Part shown: positions 9,010-17,182 of the stretch, one piece after another | How the letters are laid out: each line of letters begins with the position of its first letter | Numbering within the stretch: position 1 is the first letter of the stretch | Assembly: GCF_029193815.1 (NCBI RefSeq) | Contig: NZ_JARFVC010000027.1 | Span: forward strand, 1 to 52,338 | Source of the DNA: Cytobacillus sp. S13-E01 | GTDB lineage: Bacteria; Bacillota; Bacilli; Bacillales; Bacillaceae_L | DNA: 52,338 nucleotides | Direction: 5' to 3' | Program-made: the position numbers and the translations under genes | The notes under the pieces: model-generated | The model's input: the letters and a program-made list of their open reading frames with translations, nothing else | Databases searched by the model: none | What the model was told of the DNA's origin: nothing

Positions 9010-10836
9010 TCAGTATACATCACGCTGGTAACGTTTTTCCTGCTGCATCTTGGCAAGATAGTCTTCCGCTCTTTCCCGGCTCATGCCGCCTTCTTTTTCG
9101 ATAATCGCAAGTAGAGCAGTATGGACATCATGTGCCATGCTTTTCTCATCACCGCAAATATAAACCACCGCACCCTCCTGAAGCCATTTGAACATTTCTT
9201 TGCTCTGTTCTAGCATGCGGTGCTGCACATAAACTTTTTCAGTAGTGTCACGCGAAAATGCAACATCCATTTTCGTCAGGACGCTCTCTTTCAACCACCT
9301 TTGCCATTCAGTCTGGTAGAGAAAATCTGTCACAAAATGCTGGTCTCCAAAGAACAGCCATGACTTTCCTTTCACTCCCTTTTCTTCGCGTTCCTGCATA
9401 AAGGAGCGGAACGGCGCAACACCTGTCCCCGGTCCAACCATGATAATCGGTGTATCAGGATTCATTGGCAGCTTAAAGTTTTCATTATGCTGAATGTAAA
9501 CCGGCAACGTATCCCCTGGTCGCAGAACCTCTGCGCAAAAAATTGAACAAACCCCTTTTCGTTGTCGTCCATGTGCATCATATCGAACGGCTCCGATTGT
9601 TAAATGTACTTCATCCGGATTTGCAGATATACTGCTCGCAATCGAATATAGACGAGCCGGTATTTTCCGGAGAATGGAGACAAACTCTTGTGCTGTTCCA
9701 CCCCACGGACCAAAATCCCGGACTACATCAAGTAAATCCCGACCCACGAGGTATGATTTGATTTTTTCTTCATTGCGCGGTGATAAAAGCTCCCGTAAAT
9801 CATCATTGGCCAAAAGCTGTTCCACCTTTTCAAGAAGTGGTTTTGTTAAAACAGTAATTTCATAATAAGAGGTGAGTGCTTCTTTAAACCGGAAAACGTC
9901 TCCCTGTTTATTAACCGTAACTATTTCTTCCTGATCCCATTTCAATTCCTCAAGAAGCATGTCTACAAGGGCCAGATCATTTTCTGGATAAATACCGATA
10001 CTGTCACCCGGTTCAAACATGAGGCCAGAGCCTTCAAGTGATAACTCGAGGTGGCGCGTTTCTTTGTTCGAACCGCGACCGTTCAAATTTATATTTTCAA
10101 GTACTTCCGCTTTAAATGGATTTGTTCTGGAGAATGCCGTTTCAACTGCTTGAGGTGTTGTTGTTGGCGCTAAAGCATGAGAAGCACTTCCGCCCTGCGC
10201 TTCACTTAAGCTACCAAGAACTCCTTCAAGCCATTCGACCGCAGGTTCATCATAATCAAGATCACAGTCGAAACGCGGATAAATTCGTGTACCGCCAAGC
10301 TCAGCTAGCCGGTCATCGAATTCTCTTCCTGTCTGGCAGAAAAACTCATATGAGCTATCACCTAGTGATAAAACGGAAAAGTGAAGATCATCAAGCTTTG
10401 GTGCCCTTCGGCCATGTAGAAATTCATGGAATGTTAACGCATTATCCGGTGGATCACCTTCTCCATGGGTACTTACGATAATTAGTAGATTTTGGACTTT
10501 CTTTAAATTATTCGGTTTAAAATTGCTCATCGATGAGATGGTTACTTGAAATCCTTCCCCCTCTAGCGTCTTGCCCGCCTTCTTCGCAAGTGCCTGTGCA
10601 TTGCCCGTTTGTGATCCGTAAAGAATGGTTACTTCTTTTGAGATTGTCTGTTCGGTGATCCCCGCAGGAAGTTCTGACTCCTGTACTTCTCGTGTTCCCG
10701 AAATAGAAGTGAATTGGGATGCAGCGAGATAACCGCTCAGCCAGACTTTTTGTGATTCTGACAAGGTCGGCAGAAGATTGTTAAGGAGTTCTGCCTGCTC
10801 CTGATTAAAAGGGCTATTCATTATCTTAAGTTGCAC
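9010..10836 (-). CDS. cysJ: Sulfite reductase (NADPH) flavoprotein, alpha subunit
   Basis: Diflavin reductase of 608 aa passing electrons from NADPH through FAD and FMN to CysI. The flavodoxin domain begins with ILYGSQTGNAQALAKKAG (about residues 75-95). The FAD domain includes RLYSIASS, and the NADPH domain contains 'MVGPGTGVAPFRSF' and 'FFGDQHFVTDFLYQ'. The GTG at 10836 follows GAGGTGG and gives an N-terminus close to B. subtilis CysJ; the longer frame is rejected. A 120-bp gap separates it from sirB, longer than other gaps in this group, so cysJI may have its own promoter, as it does in B. subtilis. Confidence 0.97.
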   Translation of the reverse strand: MQLKIMNSPFNQEQAELLNNLLPTLSESQKVWLSGYLAASQFTSISGTREVQESELPAGITEQTISKEVTILYGSQTGNAQALAKKAGKTLEGEGFQVTISSMSNFKPNNLKKVQNLLIIVSTHGEGDPPDNALTFHEFLHGRRAPKLDDLHFSVLSLGDSSYEFFCQTGREFDDRLAELGGTRIYPRFDCDLDYDEPAVEWLEGVLGSLSEAQGGSASHALAPTTTPQAVETAFSRTNPFKAEVLENINLNGRGSNKETRHLELSLEGSGLMFEPGDSIGIYPENDLALVDMLLEELKWDQEEIVTVNKQGDVFRFKEALTSYYEITVLTKPLLEKVEQLLANDDLRELLSPRNEEKIKSYLVGRDLLDVVRDFGPWGGTAQEFVSILRKIPARLYSIASSISANPDEVHLTIGAVRYDAHGRQRKGVCSIFCAEVLRPGDTLPVYIQHNENFKLPMNPDTPIIMVGPGTGVAPFRSFMQEREEKGVKGKSWLFFGDQHFVTDFLYQTEWQRWLKESVLTKMDVAFSRDTTEKVYVQHRMLEQSKEMFKWLQEGAVVYICGDEKSMAHDVHTALLAIIEKEGGMSRERAEDYLAKMQQEKRYQRDVY

Positions 10837-10956
10837 CAATTTCCACCTCACAAATGAATATTAACTTATCGTACCTCATTGTCGAATGACTGCCGTATTT
10901 TACACTTTTTACTATCAGTAGTAACTTCTACTAGTACATATCAGTTGCTTTATATA

Positions 10957-11712
10957 TTAGTTTTCATTACTTGCAGCCGTACCGCTCCCCTTACTAGTTG
11001 CTCGATCGATGACAATATCTTCGATAACCCGATGGCTGCTCAACGGACCAGTGTGGAGAATTTGCAGACCTTGCTTTTGCCGCTTACGCACCGCTTGATT
11101 TACTTCTGCGATTAGAAGACCCGAAAACAATAAATACGGTACAACAATTACCTTGCCAATAGCTCTTTCAATACTCATCTCTAAACCTTCATCTAGACTC
11201 GGTTGGGCGGCAGCCAAATAACATACAGATACGTGCTTACTTCCGAGCCTTCCCCTGATGCCTTCTGCAATCTCCGAAAAGTCAACGTGAATTTCAGGGT
11301 CACTGCTGCCCCTTCCAACTATCAATAAATGGTCATGTGGGGACAAGTTAGCTGTAGTAACCCTGACAAGCTCAGCTATTGCATCAAGAATTTTCCCCTG
11401 AACACCAAAAGGATCCTTTACATTTACCTGAACATGAGAGTATCTGTCCTGTAAAGAAGTTAGGGCTCGAGGGATATCTTGTTTTATGTGTCCCGCCGCC
11501 AAAAGGAACAGAGGAACAACTGTGATATCCGTCGCACCCCTTATCACACAACGTTTGAAGCCCTCCTCAATCAGTGGCTCAGTTAGCTCTAGGAAACTAA
11601 TTTCCTGAATGGGTACATCTATTCGTTTCATAACTCTTTTGTAAAAGGCTTTTGCCTCATCGGCCCCTTTTTTTGAGCGTGTACCATGGCCAATATAAAG
11701 AATTGCTTTCAT
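10957..11712 (-). CDS. sirB: Sirohydrochlorin ferrochelatase (CbiX/SirB type)
   Basis: Inserts Fe2+ into sirohydrochlorin to form siroheme, the cofactor of CysI. It is 251 aa with two CbiX-like halves. The N-terminal metal-binding start is YIGHGTRSKKG, and the second half holds LLIVGRGSSDPE. The 'PLFLLAAGHIKQDIP' segment supplies the second conserved histidine. It starts 21 bp after sumT in the order cysC-sumT-sirB, the same as ylnD-ylnE of the B. subtilis cysH operon. SirC, the third siroheme enzyme, is not next to it but at 18870. Confidence 0.92.
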   Translation of the reverse strand: MKAILYIGHGTRSKKGADEAKAFYKRVMKRIDVPIQEISFLELTEPLIEEGFKRCVIRGATDITVVPLFLLAAGHIKQDIPRALTSLQDRYSHVQVNVKDPFGVQGKILDAIAELVRVTTANLSPHDHLLIVGRGSSDPEIHVDFSEIAEGIRGRLGSKHVSVCYLAAAQPSLDEGLEMSIERAIGKVIVVPYLLFSGLLIAEVNQAVRKRQKQGLQILHTGPLSSHRVIEDIVIDRATSKGSGTAASNEN

Positions 11713-11733
11713 ACTTAGTTCTCCCTTTTAGTC

Positions 11734-12510
11734 TTATCCGTGGACCACTGGCAAAGTTGGCACAATTTCTTCATGAAACCAATTCAATTTTTTGTGCAGC
11801 CTTACGACCTCTCCTATCACAATCATGCTAGGATTGGAAATTTTCGCTTCTTTTACCTTTTCTTCAATCGAACTAAGCGTTCCTACTACGATCCTCTGAT
11901 CGGTTAATGTACCCCATTGTATAAGAGCAATTGGTGTTTGGGGTGATTTGCCGTTCTCGATTAATTGTTTTGTTATCGTCGAAAGGTGTGAAACCCCCAT
12001 ATAAACACAAATGGTGTCTACTCCATTGGCTAGATGTGACCACTGGTGATTCGCTGCCTCATCGCCCGCTTGGTGTCCCGTAATAAACGCAAAGCTTTTA
12101 CTCAAAGTACGATGTGTGACAGGAATCCCTGCATAAGCTGAAGCAGCAATGCCAGCCGTGATACCTGGTACAATTTCAAACGGCACATCATGCCTCACAC
12201 ATTCCTCAGCTTCTTCACCCCCACGCCCGAAAACAAAAGGATCTCCTCCTTTTAAGCGGACGACTTGTGAGCCTTTTTTTGCATATTTAACCAAAAAATG
12301 ATTGATTGTCTCCTGCTTCATTGTGTGGTAATTTGGTAACTTGCCACAGTATACCAATTGGGCCCCTTCTTTCGCGTGCTTTAGTAGCTCTGGATTTACA
12401 AGCCGGTCATAAAGGATGACATCAGCTTTCTGCAGGCATCGCAAGCCTTTAACCGTAATCAAATCCGGATCTCCTGGACCCGCACCTACTAAATAAACCT
12501 TGCCAACCAT
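11734..12510 (-). CDS. sumT: Uroporphyrinogen-III C-methyltransferase
   Basis: SAM-dependent enzyme (SumT/CobA family, ylnD equivalent) that methylates uroporphyrinogen III at C2 and C7 to precorrin-2, the first step toward siroheme. It is 258 aa. Family motifs are 'YLVGAGPGDPDLITVKGL' at the N-terminus, the 'VRLKGGDPFVFGRGGEEA' region and GIPVTHR. The ATG at 12510 is preferred over the frame start at 12531 because it has AAAGGATGG upstream and yields the usual MVGKVYLVG start. It lies between cysC and sirB. Confidence 0.95.
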   Translation of the reverse strand: MVGKVYLVGAGPGDPDLITVKGLRCLQKADVILYDRLVNPELLKHAKEGAQLVYCGKLPNYHTMKQETINHFLVKYAKKGSQVVRLKGGDPFVFGRGGEEAEECVRHDVPFEIVPGITAGIAASAYAGIPVTHRTLSKSFAFITGHQAGDEAANHQWSHLANGVDTICVYMGVSHLSTITKQLIENGKSPQTPIALIQWGTLTDQRIVVGTLSSIEEKVKEAKISNPSMIVIGEVVRLHKKLNWFHEEIVPTLPVVHG

Positions 12511-12540
12511 GGCTCTACCATCCTTTCTCACCTTCTCAAG

Positions 12541-13140
12541 CTAGATAATATTCTTATCTTGAAGATATCCCAAAATTTGTTCAACTGCCTCTTCTACTGT
12601 TAAAAGGTCGGACCGGACCGTGATTTCAGGATGTTCTGGTGCCTGATAAGGTGAATTAATCCCTGTAAATTCCTTAATTTCGCCACGGCGGGCCTTAGCA
12701 TAAAGCTGCTTAGGATCACGACGTTCACATTCTTCTAGCGGGCAATCGACGAAGACTTCGATAAACTCACCTTCTTGAAAGAGGGCACGGACCTGGTCTC
12801 TATCTGACCGAAACGGGGAAATAAATGCGGTTGTTACGACCGCGCCGCTATCAACAAACAGATTGGCAACTTCACCAATCCTCCTTATATTTTCAGTCCG
12901 ATCTTGGTCCGAAAAACCAAGGTCACGGTTTAGCCCGTGGCGGATATTATCGCCATCCAGGACATATTCATTGATTCCCTGGCGGTACAATTCACTTGAT
13001 ACAGCATTGGCAATCGACGATTTTCCGGATCCTGAGAGACCGGTAAACCATAGTACGCAGCTTCCATGACCATTTTGAACACGACGGTCTAGCTTTGTAA
13101 CGGTTGAAGTGTGCCATGTGATATTCGTTGCTTTCGTCAT
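12541..13140 (-). CDS. cysC: Adenylylsulfate kinase
   Basis: Phosphorylates APS to PAPS. It is 199 aa with the P-loop GLSGSGKS (residues 34-41), the 'DGDNIRHGLNRDLGFS' substrate segment, 'FISPFRSDRDQVR' and 'FTGINSPYQAPEHPE'. AAGGAGG lies eight bases before the ATG. It is 12 bp downstream of sat. CysH here carries the four cluster cysteines of APS-type reductases, so PAPS formation may serve as a parallel substrate route or for other sulfotransfer needs. Confidence 0.97.
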   Translation of the reverse strand: MTKATNITWHTSTVTKLDRRVQNGHGSCVLWFTGLSGSGKSSIANAVSSELYRQGINEYVLDGDNIRHGLNRDLGFSDQDRTENIRRIGEVANLFVDSGAVVTTAFISPFRSDRDQVRALFQEGEFIEVFVDCPLEECERRDPKQLYAKARRGEIKEFTGINSPYQAPEHPEITVRSDLLTVEEAVEQILGYLQDKNII

Positions 13141-13152
13141 GTTTAAACCTCC

Positions 13153-14301
13153 TTAGACAGTTACCTCTTCCTTCATTCCCTCGATAAGAACTTCCACAAC
13201 CTCTTTCCGGCTAAATGTAGACGGTGGAAGTGTACCAGAACGCAGGAGTTCTCTAACTCTTGTACCGGACAGAATCACGCGGTCCTCATTGCTGTGTGGG
13301 CAGGTTTTATCTGAAGCCATTCCTTCGCATTTATTGCAGTAAAAGCTATGTTCAAAGAATAATGGCTTAATGCCAAGTTGCTCTTCAGTAAATTGGCCAA
13401 AAATGTGCTGTGCATCATATGTTCCGTAATAATTGCCTACGCCTGCGTGGTCACGACCTACGATGAAATGTGTGCAACCAAAGTTTTTGCGTGCAATCGC
13501 ATGGAAGATCGCCTCTCTCGGGCCGGCATAACGCATAGCAGCAGGATAAACGCCGAGCTGTACCCGCTCTATTGGATAATAATTTTCAAGCAGGACACGG
13601 TAGCTTTTCAAACGGACATCAGCTGGGATGTCGTCAGATTTTGTTTCTCCGACAAGAGGGTTGACGAAAAGGCCATCGACCGTCTCAAGCGCAGCTTTTT
13701 GAATGTATTCATGGGCCCGGTGGATCGGATTCCTCGTCTGAAAGCCAACGACTGTTTTCCAGCCCTTTTCTTCAAACAAAGCACGCGTCTCCTTTGGTTC
13801 AAGCCATACATCGCTAAATACCCCTTTTTCTGGTTTTTTTACAAGAGTCACTTCCCCAGCAACATAGACTGACCCTCTTTCATAAAGCCGTTTGACACCT
13901 GGGTGGGCAATTTCCTGTGTTTTATATACCTCAAGCGCTTCTTTATCTAGATCCGGTTTAAACCATTCGGAAACTTTTATCACTCCATAAACCTCTTTGT
14001 TAAAAACAAGCTTGATCAAATCGCCCGTTTCAAGTGTTGCTGCAGTTTCATAAGATACAGGGAGCGTCACAGGAATGGACCAAACCGTATCGTCGGCAAG
14101 ACGCATATTGGACACAACCGATTCATAATCGGCTTTCCCGAGAAACCCGGTCAACGGACTAAACAGCCCGACTCCAATCAGCTCGAGATCACTTAAGGCG
14201 ACAGCGTCAATTTCAATTTCTTTTTCGATATGTTTGAACTCATAGTATGGATCAAACGCTTGAATAAGTTTTCCTCCATGAGGTTTTGGTAAGAATGACA
14301 A
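13153..14301 (-). CDS. sat: Sulfate adenylyltransferase (ATP sulfurylase)
   Basis: Converts sulfate and ATP into APS and pyrophosphate. It is 382 aa. Motifs are '[17 protein letters not shown]' (nucleotide-binding HxxH) and [12 protein letters not shown], with a C-terminal '[13 protein letters not shown]' cysteine region typical of this class. The start is set at TTG 14301, ten bases after GAAGGG, giving [10 protein letters not shown], which matches the short N-terminus of B. subtilis Sat. Another TTG nine bases upstream is too close to that site. It lies between cysP and cysC. Confidence 0.96.
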   Translation of the reverse strand: MSFLPKPHGGKLIQAFDPYYEFKHIEKEIEIDAVALSDLELIGVGLFSPLTGFLGKADYESVVSNMRLADDTVWSIPVTLPVSYETAATLETGDLIKLVFNKEVYGVIKVSEWFKPDLDKEALEVYKTQEIAHPGVKRLYERGSVYVAGEVTLVKKPEKGVFSDVWLEPKETRALFEEKGWKTVVGFQTRNPIHRAHEYIQKAALETVDGLFVNPLVGETKSDDIPADVRLKSYRVLLENYYPIERVQLGVYPAAMRYAGPREAIFHAIARKNFGCTHFIVGRDHAGVGNYYGTYDAQHIFGQFTEEQLGIKPLFFEHSFYCNKCEGMASDKTCPHSNEDRVILSGTRVRELLRSGTLPPSTFSRKEVVEVLIEGMKEEVTV

Positions 14302-14328
14302 TAGAATCAAACCCTTCTTAATTTATTT

Positions 14329-15396
14329 TTAATCTTTTACTACTTGTTGCGGTACCCTTATCGACGGATTCTGCCTTTTCATCAAAGACAGCACACCGAA
14401 CACGGAAATTAAGACCCCTGCCATAGCGATGATCGGGTAGACATTACGTTCGATCAATAATTGGATAAGTGTGTAAGACAGTACCATTGATAGAACCGGT
14501 GAAACGACCCAAACGGTCAGCATCTGAACAACGATGTCTTTTTTCAATACCGCCCAGCCATGTTTGGCAAAGCCTATACCGATAATGGAAGAAGTCGTGA
14601 TTTGTGTTAAAGGAACAGGGATCCCGAGCATTGATGCTACAGTTACAATGCTTGCACCTGTTCCTGAGATGACGCAACCCTCTTCTAGCTTTAGGGTTGT
14701 AATTTTTTTACCGTTTGTTTCAAGGACTCGTTGTCCCAGTAACAGCGCTCCCAAAGCCACAAATAACCCTCCCCAAAAAATGCCGTTACCTGTTGATAGG
14801 ATGCTGGCTCCGACGAGCGGGCCAACTGCATTGGCTACATTGTTCATCCCGGCAGAAAATGCTTCAAATAAGCCCATAAAAACGACAAGAGTGGACAGAA
14901 AAGGAACAGCTTTCGGCGCCTCCATCCATTTTTTAAATCTTTTGTTTTTTAGCAAGGAGGAAGCAAGGATCGCGATGAGAAATGCTGCAATAGGTGTAAG
15001 GAGCCAAAAAATGATAATCCAGACGAGATTACCAAGGAATACTGACTGGTAGACAATACCGGCACCCACGACTGAACCAACGGCAACTTCACTTGTAGAG
15101 AGCGGAATTCCAACTATATTTGCCAAAAACAATGACAAAGCAGCTGAAGCTATAACGATTAGGGCAATATTCACAGTAAATGTGCTGGTTGGGACAATCC
15201 CGCTCCCAATCGTTTTGACTACTTCACCGCCTCCAAGCCAAGCACCAAGAAAGATAGCAATACTGCACAATAATAAAGCCATCCCTTTTTTGATAACACC
15301 TGATCCATAGGCGATTCCCATCGAAGCAGCTGCACCACTTGCACCTATATTCATAGCAAAAAATAATCCTATCGTAATAGCAATTATCGTGAGCAA
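14329..15396 (-). CDS. cysP: Sulfate permease, PiT family
   Basis: Sulfate importer of 355 aa related to inorganic phosphate (PiT) transporters. Two repeated halves begin with the GANNxxxx-type signatures: AMNIGASGAAASMGIAYG at the start and 'FSAGMNNVANAVGPLVGA' in the middle. About ten membrane helices are visible. It starts with TTG, with AGGAGGG upstream, 15 bp after cysH. Its place between cysH and sat is the same as in B. subtilis, which argues for sulfate and against phosphate as substrate. Confidence 0.93.
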   Translation of the reverse strand: MLTIIAITIGLFFAMNIGASGAAASMGIAYGSGVIKKGMALLLCSIAIFLGAWLGGGEVVKTIGSGIVPTSTFTVNIALIVIASAALSLFLANIVGIPLSTSEVAVGSVVGAGIVYQSVFLGNLVWIIIFWLLTPIAAFLIAILASSLLKNKRFKKWMEAPKAVPFLSTLVVFMGLFEAFSAGMNNVANAVGPLVGASILSTGNGIFWGGLFVALGALLLGQRVLETNGKKITTLKLEEGCVISGTGASIVTVASMLGIPVPLTQITTSSIIGIGFAKHGWAVLKKDIVVQMLTVWVVSPVLSMVLSYTLIQLLIERNVYPIIAMAGVLISVFGVLSLMKRQNPSIRVPQQVVKD

Positions 15397-15411
15397 AAGA
15401 AAAGCCCTCCT

Positions 15412-16128
15412 TTAGCGATCGTGCAAACCACATTCCGTTTTGCTGCTTCCCACCCAGCGTCCCGCGCGTGTGTCACCACCAGTCTCCAATGGTTGTGTAC
15501 AAGGAAAACAACCAATGCTCGGATATTGGTGGTCATGCAATGTATTGTATGGGAGGTCTCTTTCTCTGATGTATGCCCAAACATCATCCCAAGTCCAGTA
15601 AATTAACGGGCAAATTTTGATATTCTCAAATTTTTGATCTTTATTAATAAATTCCGTTTTTGCCCTTGTCGATGACTGTTCCCTGCGAAGCCCAGAAATC
15701 CAAGCATATTTGGCTGTTAGAGTGTCTCGTAAAGGAATTACCTTGCGGATATTGCAGCACTGGCTAGGGTCTCTTTTCCATAATGCAGACCCATACTGTG
15801 CAGCTTGGTCATCGAGATTTAATTCTGGTTGTTTCCGCTCAATCCTTAATATTGGGAAACGTGCTTCAATCTTGTCAATGACCTCATATGTTTCTGGGAA
15901 ATGTAATCCTGTATCTAAAAATACAATATGTGCATCTGGCTTTATCTGCTGGATTAGATCAATCAAAACAATCGCTTCTGCACCGAAGCTGGACGCATAG
16001 ACAATCTCTTGTTCAGAATAAGTACAGTAAGCCCACTCCAAAACGGAACGCGCCCCTTTTGTTTCATCCCCGACAGGAAAAGTTTCTGAAATTTGACTCC
16101 AATTTTGATATGTTACAGCAGCAGTCAT
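15412..16128 (-). CDS. cysH: Phosphoadenylyl/adenylyl-sulfate reductase
   Basis: Reduces (P)APS to sulfite with thioredoxin. It is 238 aa. The PP-loop-type domain starts at 'YASSFGAEAIVLIDLI'. The cysteine pairs CC (SQCCNIRK) and CxxC (GCFPCTQP) match the [4Fe-4S] site of the APS-reductase type, and the C-terminal ECGLH carries the catalytic cysteine. The ATG at 16128 follows AAAGGAGG; the open frame extends much further upstream through a dispersed repeat and is not used. The long leader between yezD and cysH contains that repeat. Confidence 0.96.
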   Translation of the reverse strand: MTAAVTYQNWSQISETFPVGDETKGARSVLEWAYCTYSEQEIVYASSFGAEAIVLIDLIQQIKPDAHIVFLDTGLHFPETYEVIDKIEARFPILRIERKQPELNLDDQAAQYGSALWKRDPSQCCNIRKVIPLRDTLTAKYAWISGLRREQSSTRAKTEFINKDQKFENIKICPLIYWTWDDVWAYIRERDLPYNTLHDHQYPSIGCFPCTQPLETGGDTRAGRWVGSSKTECGLHDR

Positions 16129-16155
16129 TGCTACAAACCTCCTTTTCTTCATATA

Positions 16156-16385
16156 AGAAAAACGCAAGGCGCGCCCGCCTTTCGGCGCGTCGATTAAAAC
16201 CCGCCACGTCCTGTGGCGAACATCGACATCAGCACATCCTGTGCAAGTCAAGCATAAGACGGTTTATTCAAGAAGGTGGTTTTTCCTTCTTAAAGGAAAT
16301 GGCTTATGGCCTCAGGTCCGATGGCGCCCGGAGCTAGATGTAGATAGGCAGAGACACGAAGTTATACACAACCTTACAATTTTAC
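16156..16385. repeat. Dispersed intergenic repeat, copy A
   Basis: Member of a repeat family with four copies in the window (also 25198, 31276, 49618). The conserved start reads about AAGAAAAacGCAAGGCGC-GCCCGCC, a middle portion has AAGCATAAGACG and GGCTTATGGCCTCAGG, and the end is GATGGCGCCCGGAGCTAGA. The tail (GACACGAAGTTATACACAAC) is shared only with copy D. The middle of this copy carries an extra GC-rich segment absent from B and C. It sits in the leader between yezD and cysH, so it is probably transcribed. Confidence 0.8.
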
Positions 16386-16405
16386 AAATTCCTAAATAAC
16401 AAAAA

Positions 16406-16440
16406 AGGCAGCCTCCCACCTGATAAGATGGAGACCGCCT
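16406..16440 (-). terminator. Terminator or attenuator after yezD
   Basis: Imperfect stem AGGCGGTCTCC/GGGAGGCTGCCT with a 9-11-nt loop, followed on the minus strand by six T residues. It stands 13 bp after yezD and before cysH. It could let most transcripts end after yezD, or act as an attenuator ahead of cysH. Confidence 0.75.
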
Positions 16441-16453
16441 CTAGTTGATCTAG

Positions 16454-16609
16454 TCAGCGATTTTTATTCGATTGAAGACGAACCTTTTCATTTTTATCAA
16501 TTTGCACAATCTTGCCATCTTGGATAACTAGAGTGATAGATCCATATTTTAAAGTTTCAAGCATTGTCTCAAGGTGTGCTAAGACTTCTTCCCTTTCATC
16601 TGCTTTCAG
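16454..16609 (-). CDS. yezD: YezD family small protein (DUF2292)
   Basis: 51-residue protein of the YezD/DUF2292 type, recognised by 'LETLKYGSITLVIQDGK' followed by IVQIDKNEKVRL. These small proteins commonly neighbour sulfur-assimilation or methionine genes; their biochemical role is unknown to me. The likely start is a CTG, eight bases after AAAGGGGGC. No ATG, GTG or TTG exists between the upstream in-frame stop and an internal ATG at codon 16, which would remove a third of the domain. The gene follows a SAM-riboswitch-like leader and precedes cysH. Confidence 0.75.
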   Translation of the reverse strand: MKADEREEVLAHLETMLETLKYGSITLVIQDGKIVQIDKNEKVRLQSNKNR

Positions 16610-16682
16610 TTGATTCGCCCCCTTTCAAATGAAATGTCTTTCCACCCTAGGAAAGGCGTTAGTACTAACTATTGGTTAACAC

Positions 16683-16768
16683 CTTATCCCTAAAACAAAA
16701 ATCATTTTGCTGGATTTATCACTTTGCTTCGAAGGTTGCCCGGCATTAAGTGAGCCGCTCATGATAAG
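16683..16768 (-). promoter_or_regulatory. Compact SAM-I (S-box)-like riboswitch
   Basis: On the minus strand the order is CTTATC, GAG, CCGGGCAACC, AGTGATAAATCCAGC and GATAAG, matching the closing helix and conserved core of SAM-I riboswitches (CUUAUC, CCCGGCAACC, GGUGCUAAAUCC, GAUAAG). A small helix CAAAA/TTTTG fits P4. The section normally forming the kink-turn and pseudoknot-bearing P2 arm is much shorter. It precedes yezD and cysH; in B. subtilis cysH is S-box controlled. A hairpin AGGTGTTA/TAACGCCT follows, but no clear U-tract. It may be an active variant or a decayed copy. Confidence 0.6.
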
Positions 16769-16949
16769 TAATGTAGTATTTGATGAAATTAATCCTACCA
16801 CACCAATAGGTTTAATGTAAATAATAAAATCAAAAATTTTAAAAATTCTCATTCAATCCCTTTTTGGGCATTTTCTTATCAATCCTAGTAAGTTCTAAAC
16901 CTTGAAGATTGTTAATCAGATAACCGTTAACATAAAAAAAAGAGTAAAC

Positions 16950-16976
16950 GGTCATCAGATGCACAGTCTGATGACC
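16950..16976 (-). terminator. Hairpin with downstream T-tract
   Basis: Perfect 10-bp stem GGTCATCAGA/TCTGATGACC with a 7-nt loop. On the minus strand it is followed after eight bases by eight T residues. It may be the distal terminator for transcripts from the multicopper oxidase direction. Confidence 0.6.
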
Positions 16977-17020
16977 TTAGTTTTGAGGTGGGGTTTTACT
17001 GCCCCTTGAGCGTGGGATGA

Positions 17021-17058
17021 ATTTCTCGGTTTATTTCCGGAAAATCTGTAGCGGCAAT
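17021..17058 (-). pseudogene. 38-bp fragment resembling sirC
   Basis: Matches 19222-19259, inside sirC, at about 35 of 38 positions, in the same orientation; the shared core is CGGTTTATTTCCGGAAAAT. It encodes nothing alone. It may be a relic of an earlier sirC copy or a rearrangement joint. Confidence 0.5.
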
Positions 17059-17127
17059 CAGTGTTCTTAGCGCTTACTGCTGCTATTAGGCGCTAAAACT
17101 TTTGTTCAAATTACTTTAGGAACAATC

Positions 17128-17159
17128 AAAAATGCGGCCGTTTTTACGACCGCATTTTT
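17128..17159. terminator. Bidirectional terminator
   Basis: Symmetric hairpin AAAAATGCGG/CCGCATTTTT with additional CG/CG pairing near the loop; T-tracts exist on both strands. It lies 24 bp after the multicopper oxidase stop on the minus strand. Confidence 0.85.
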
Positions 17160-17182
17160 AGGATGAGTAGGACCATCCATTA

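Larger units (their letters stand above)
16769..17182. other. Intergenic region between riboswitch and multicopper oxidase
   Basis: About 410 bp without a gene. It contains the promoter region of the sulfate operon, a hairpin at 16950-16976, a 38-bp sirC-like fragment at 17021-17058, a TTAGCGC/GCGCTAA hairpin at 17067-17096, and a bidirectional terminator at 17128-17159. Confidence 0.6.

Noticed and set aside
9543-9865. Plus-strand open frames inside cysJ
   Set aside because: Antisense frames within a well-supported gene, with no ribosome binding site or family similarity. The same holds for those inside cysI, sat, sirB, walK and the permeases.
13378-13872. 164-aa plus-strand ORF
   Set aside because: Lies wholly antisense to sat, which has clear family motifs; composition is unlike a real protein.
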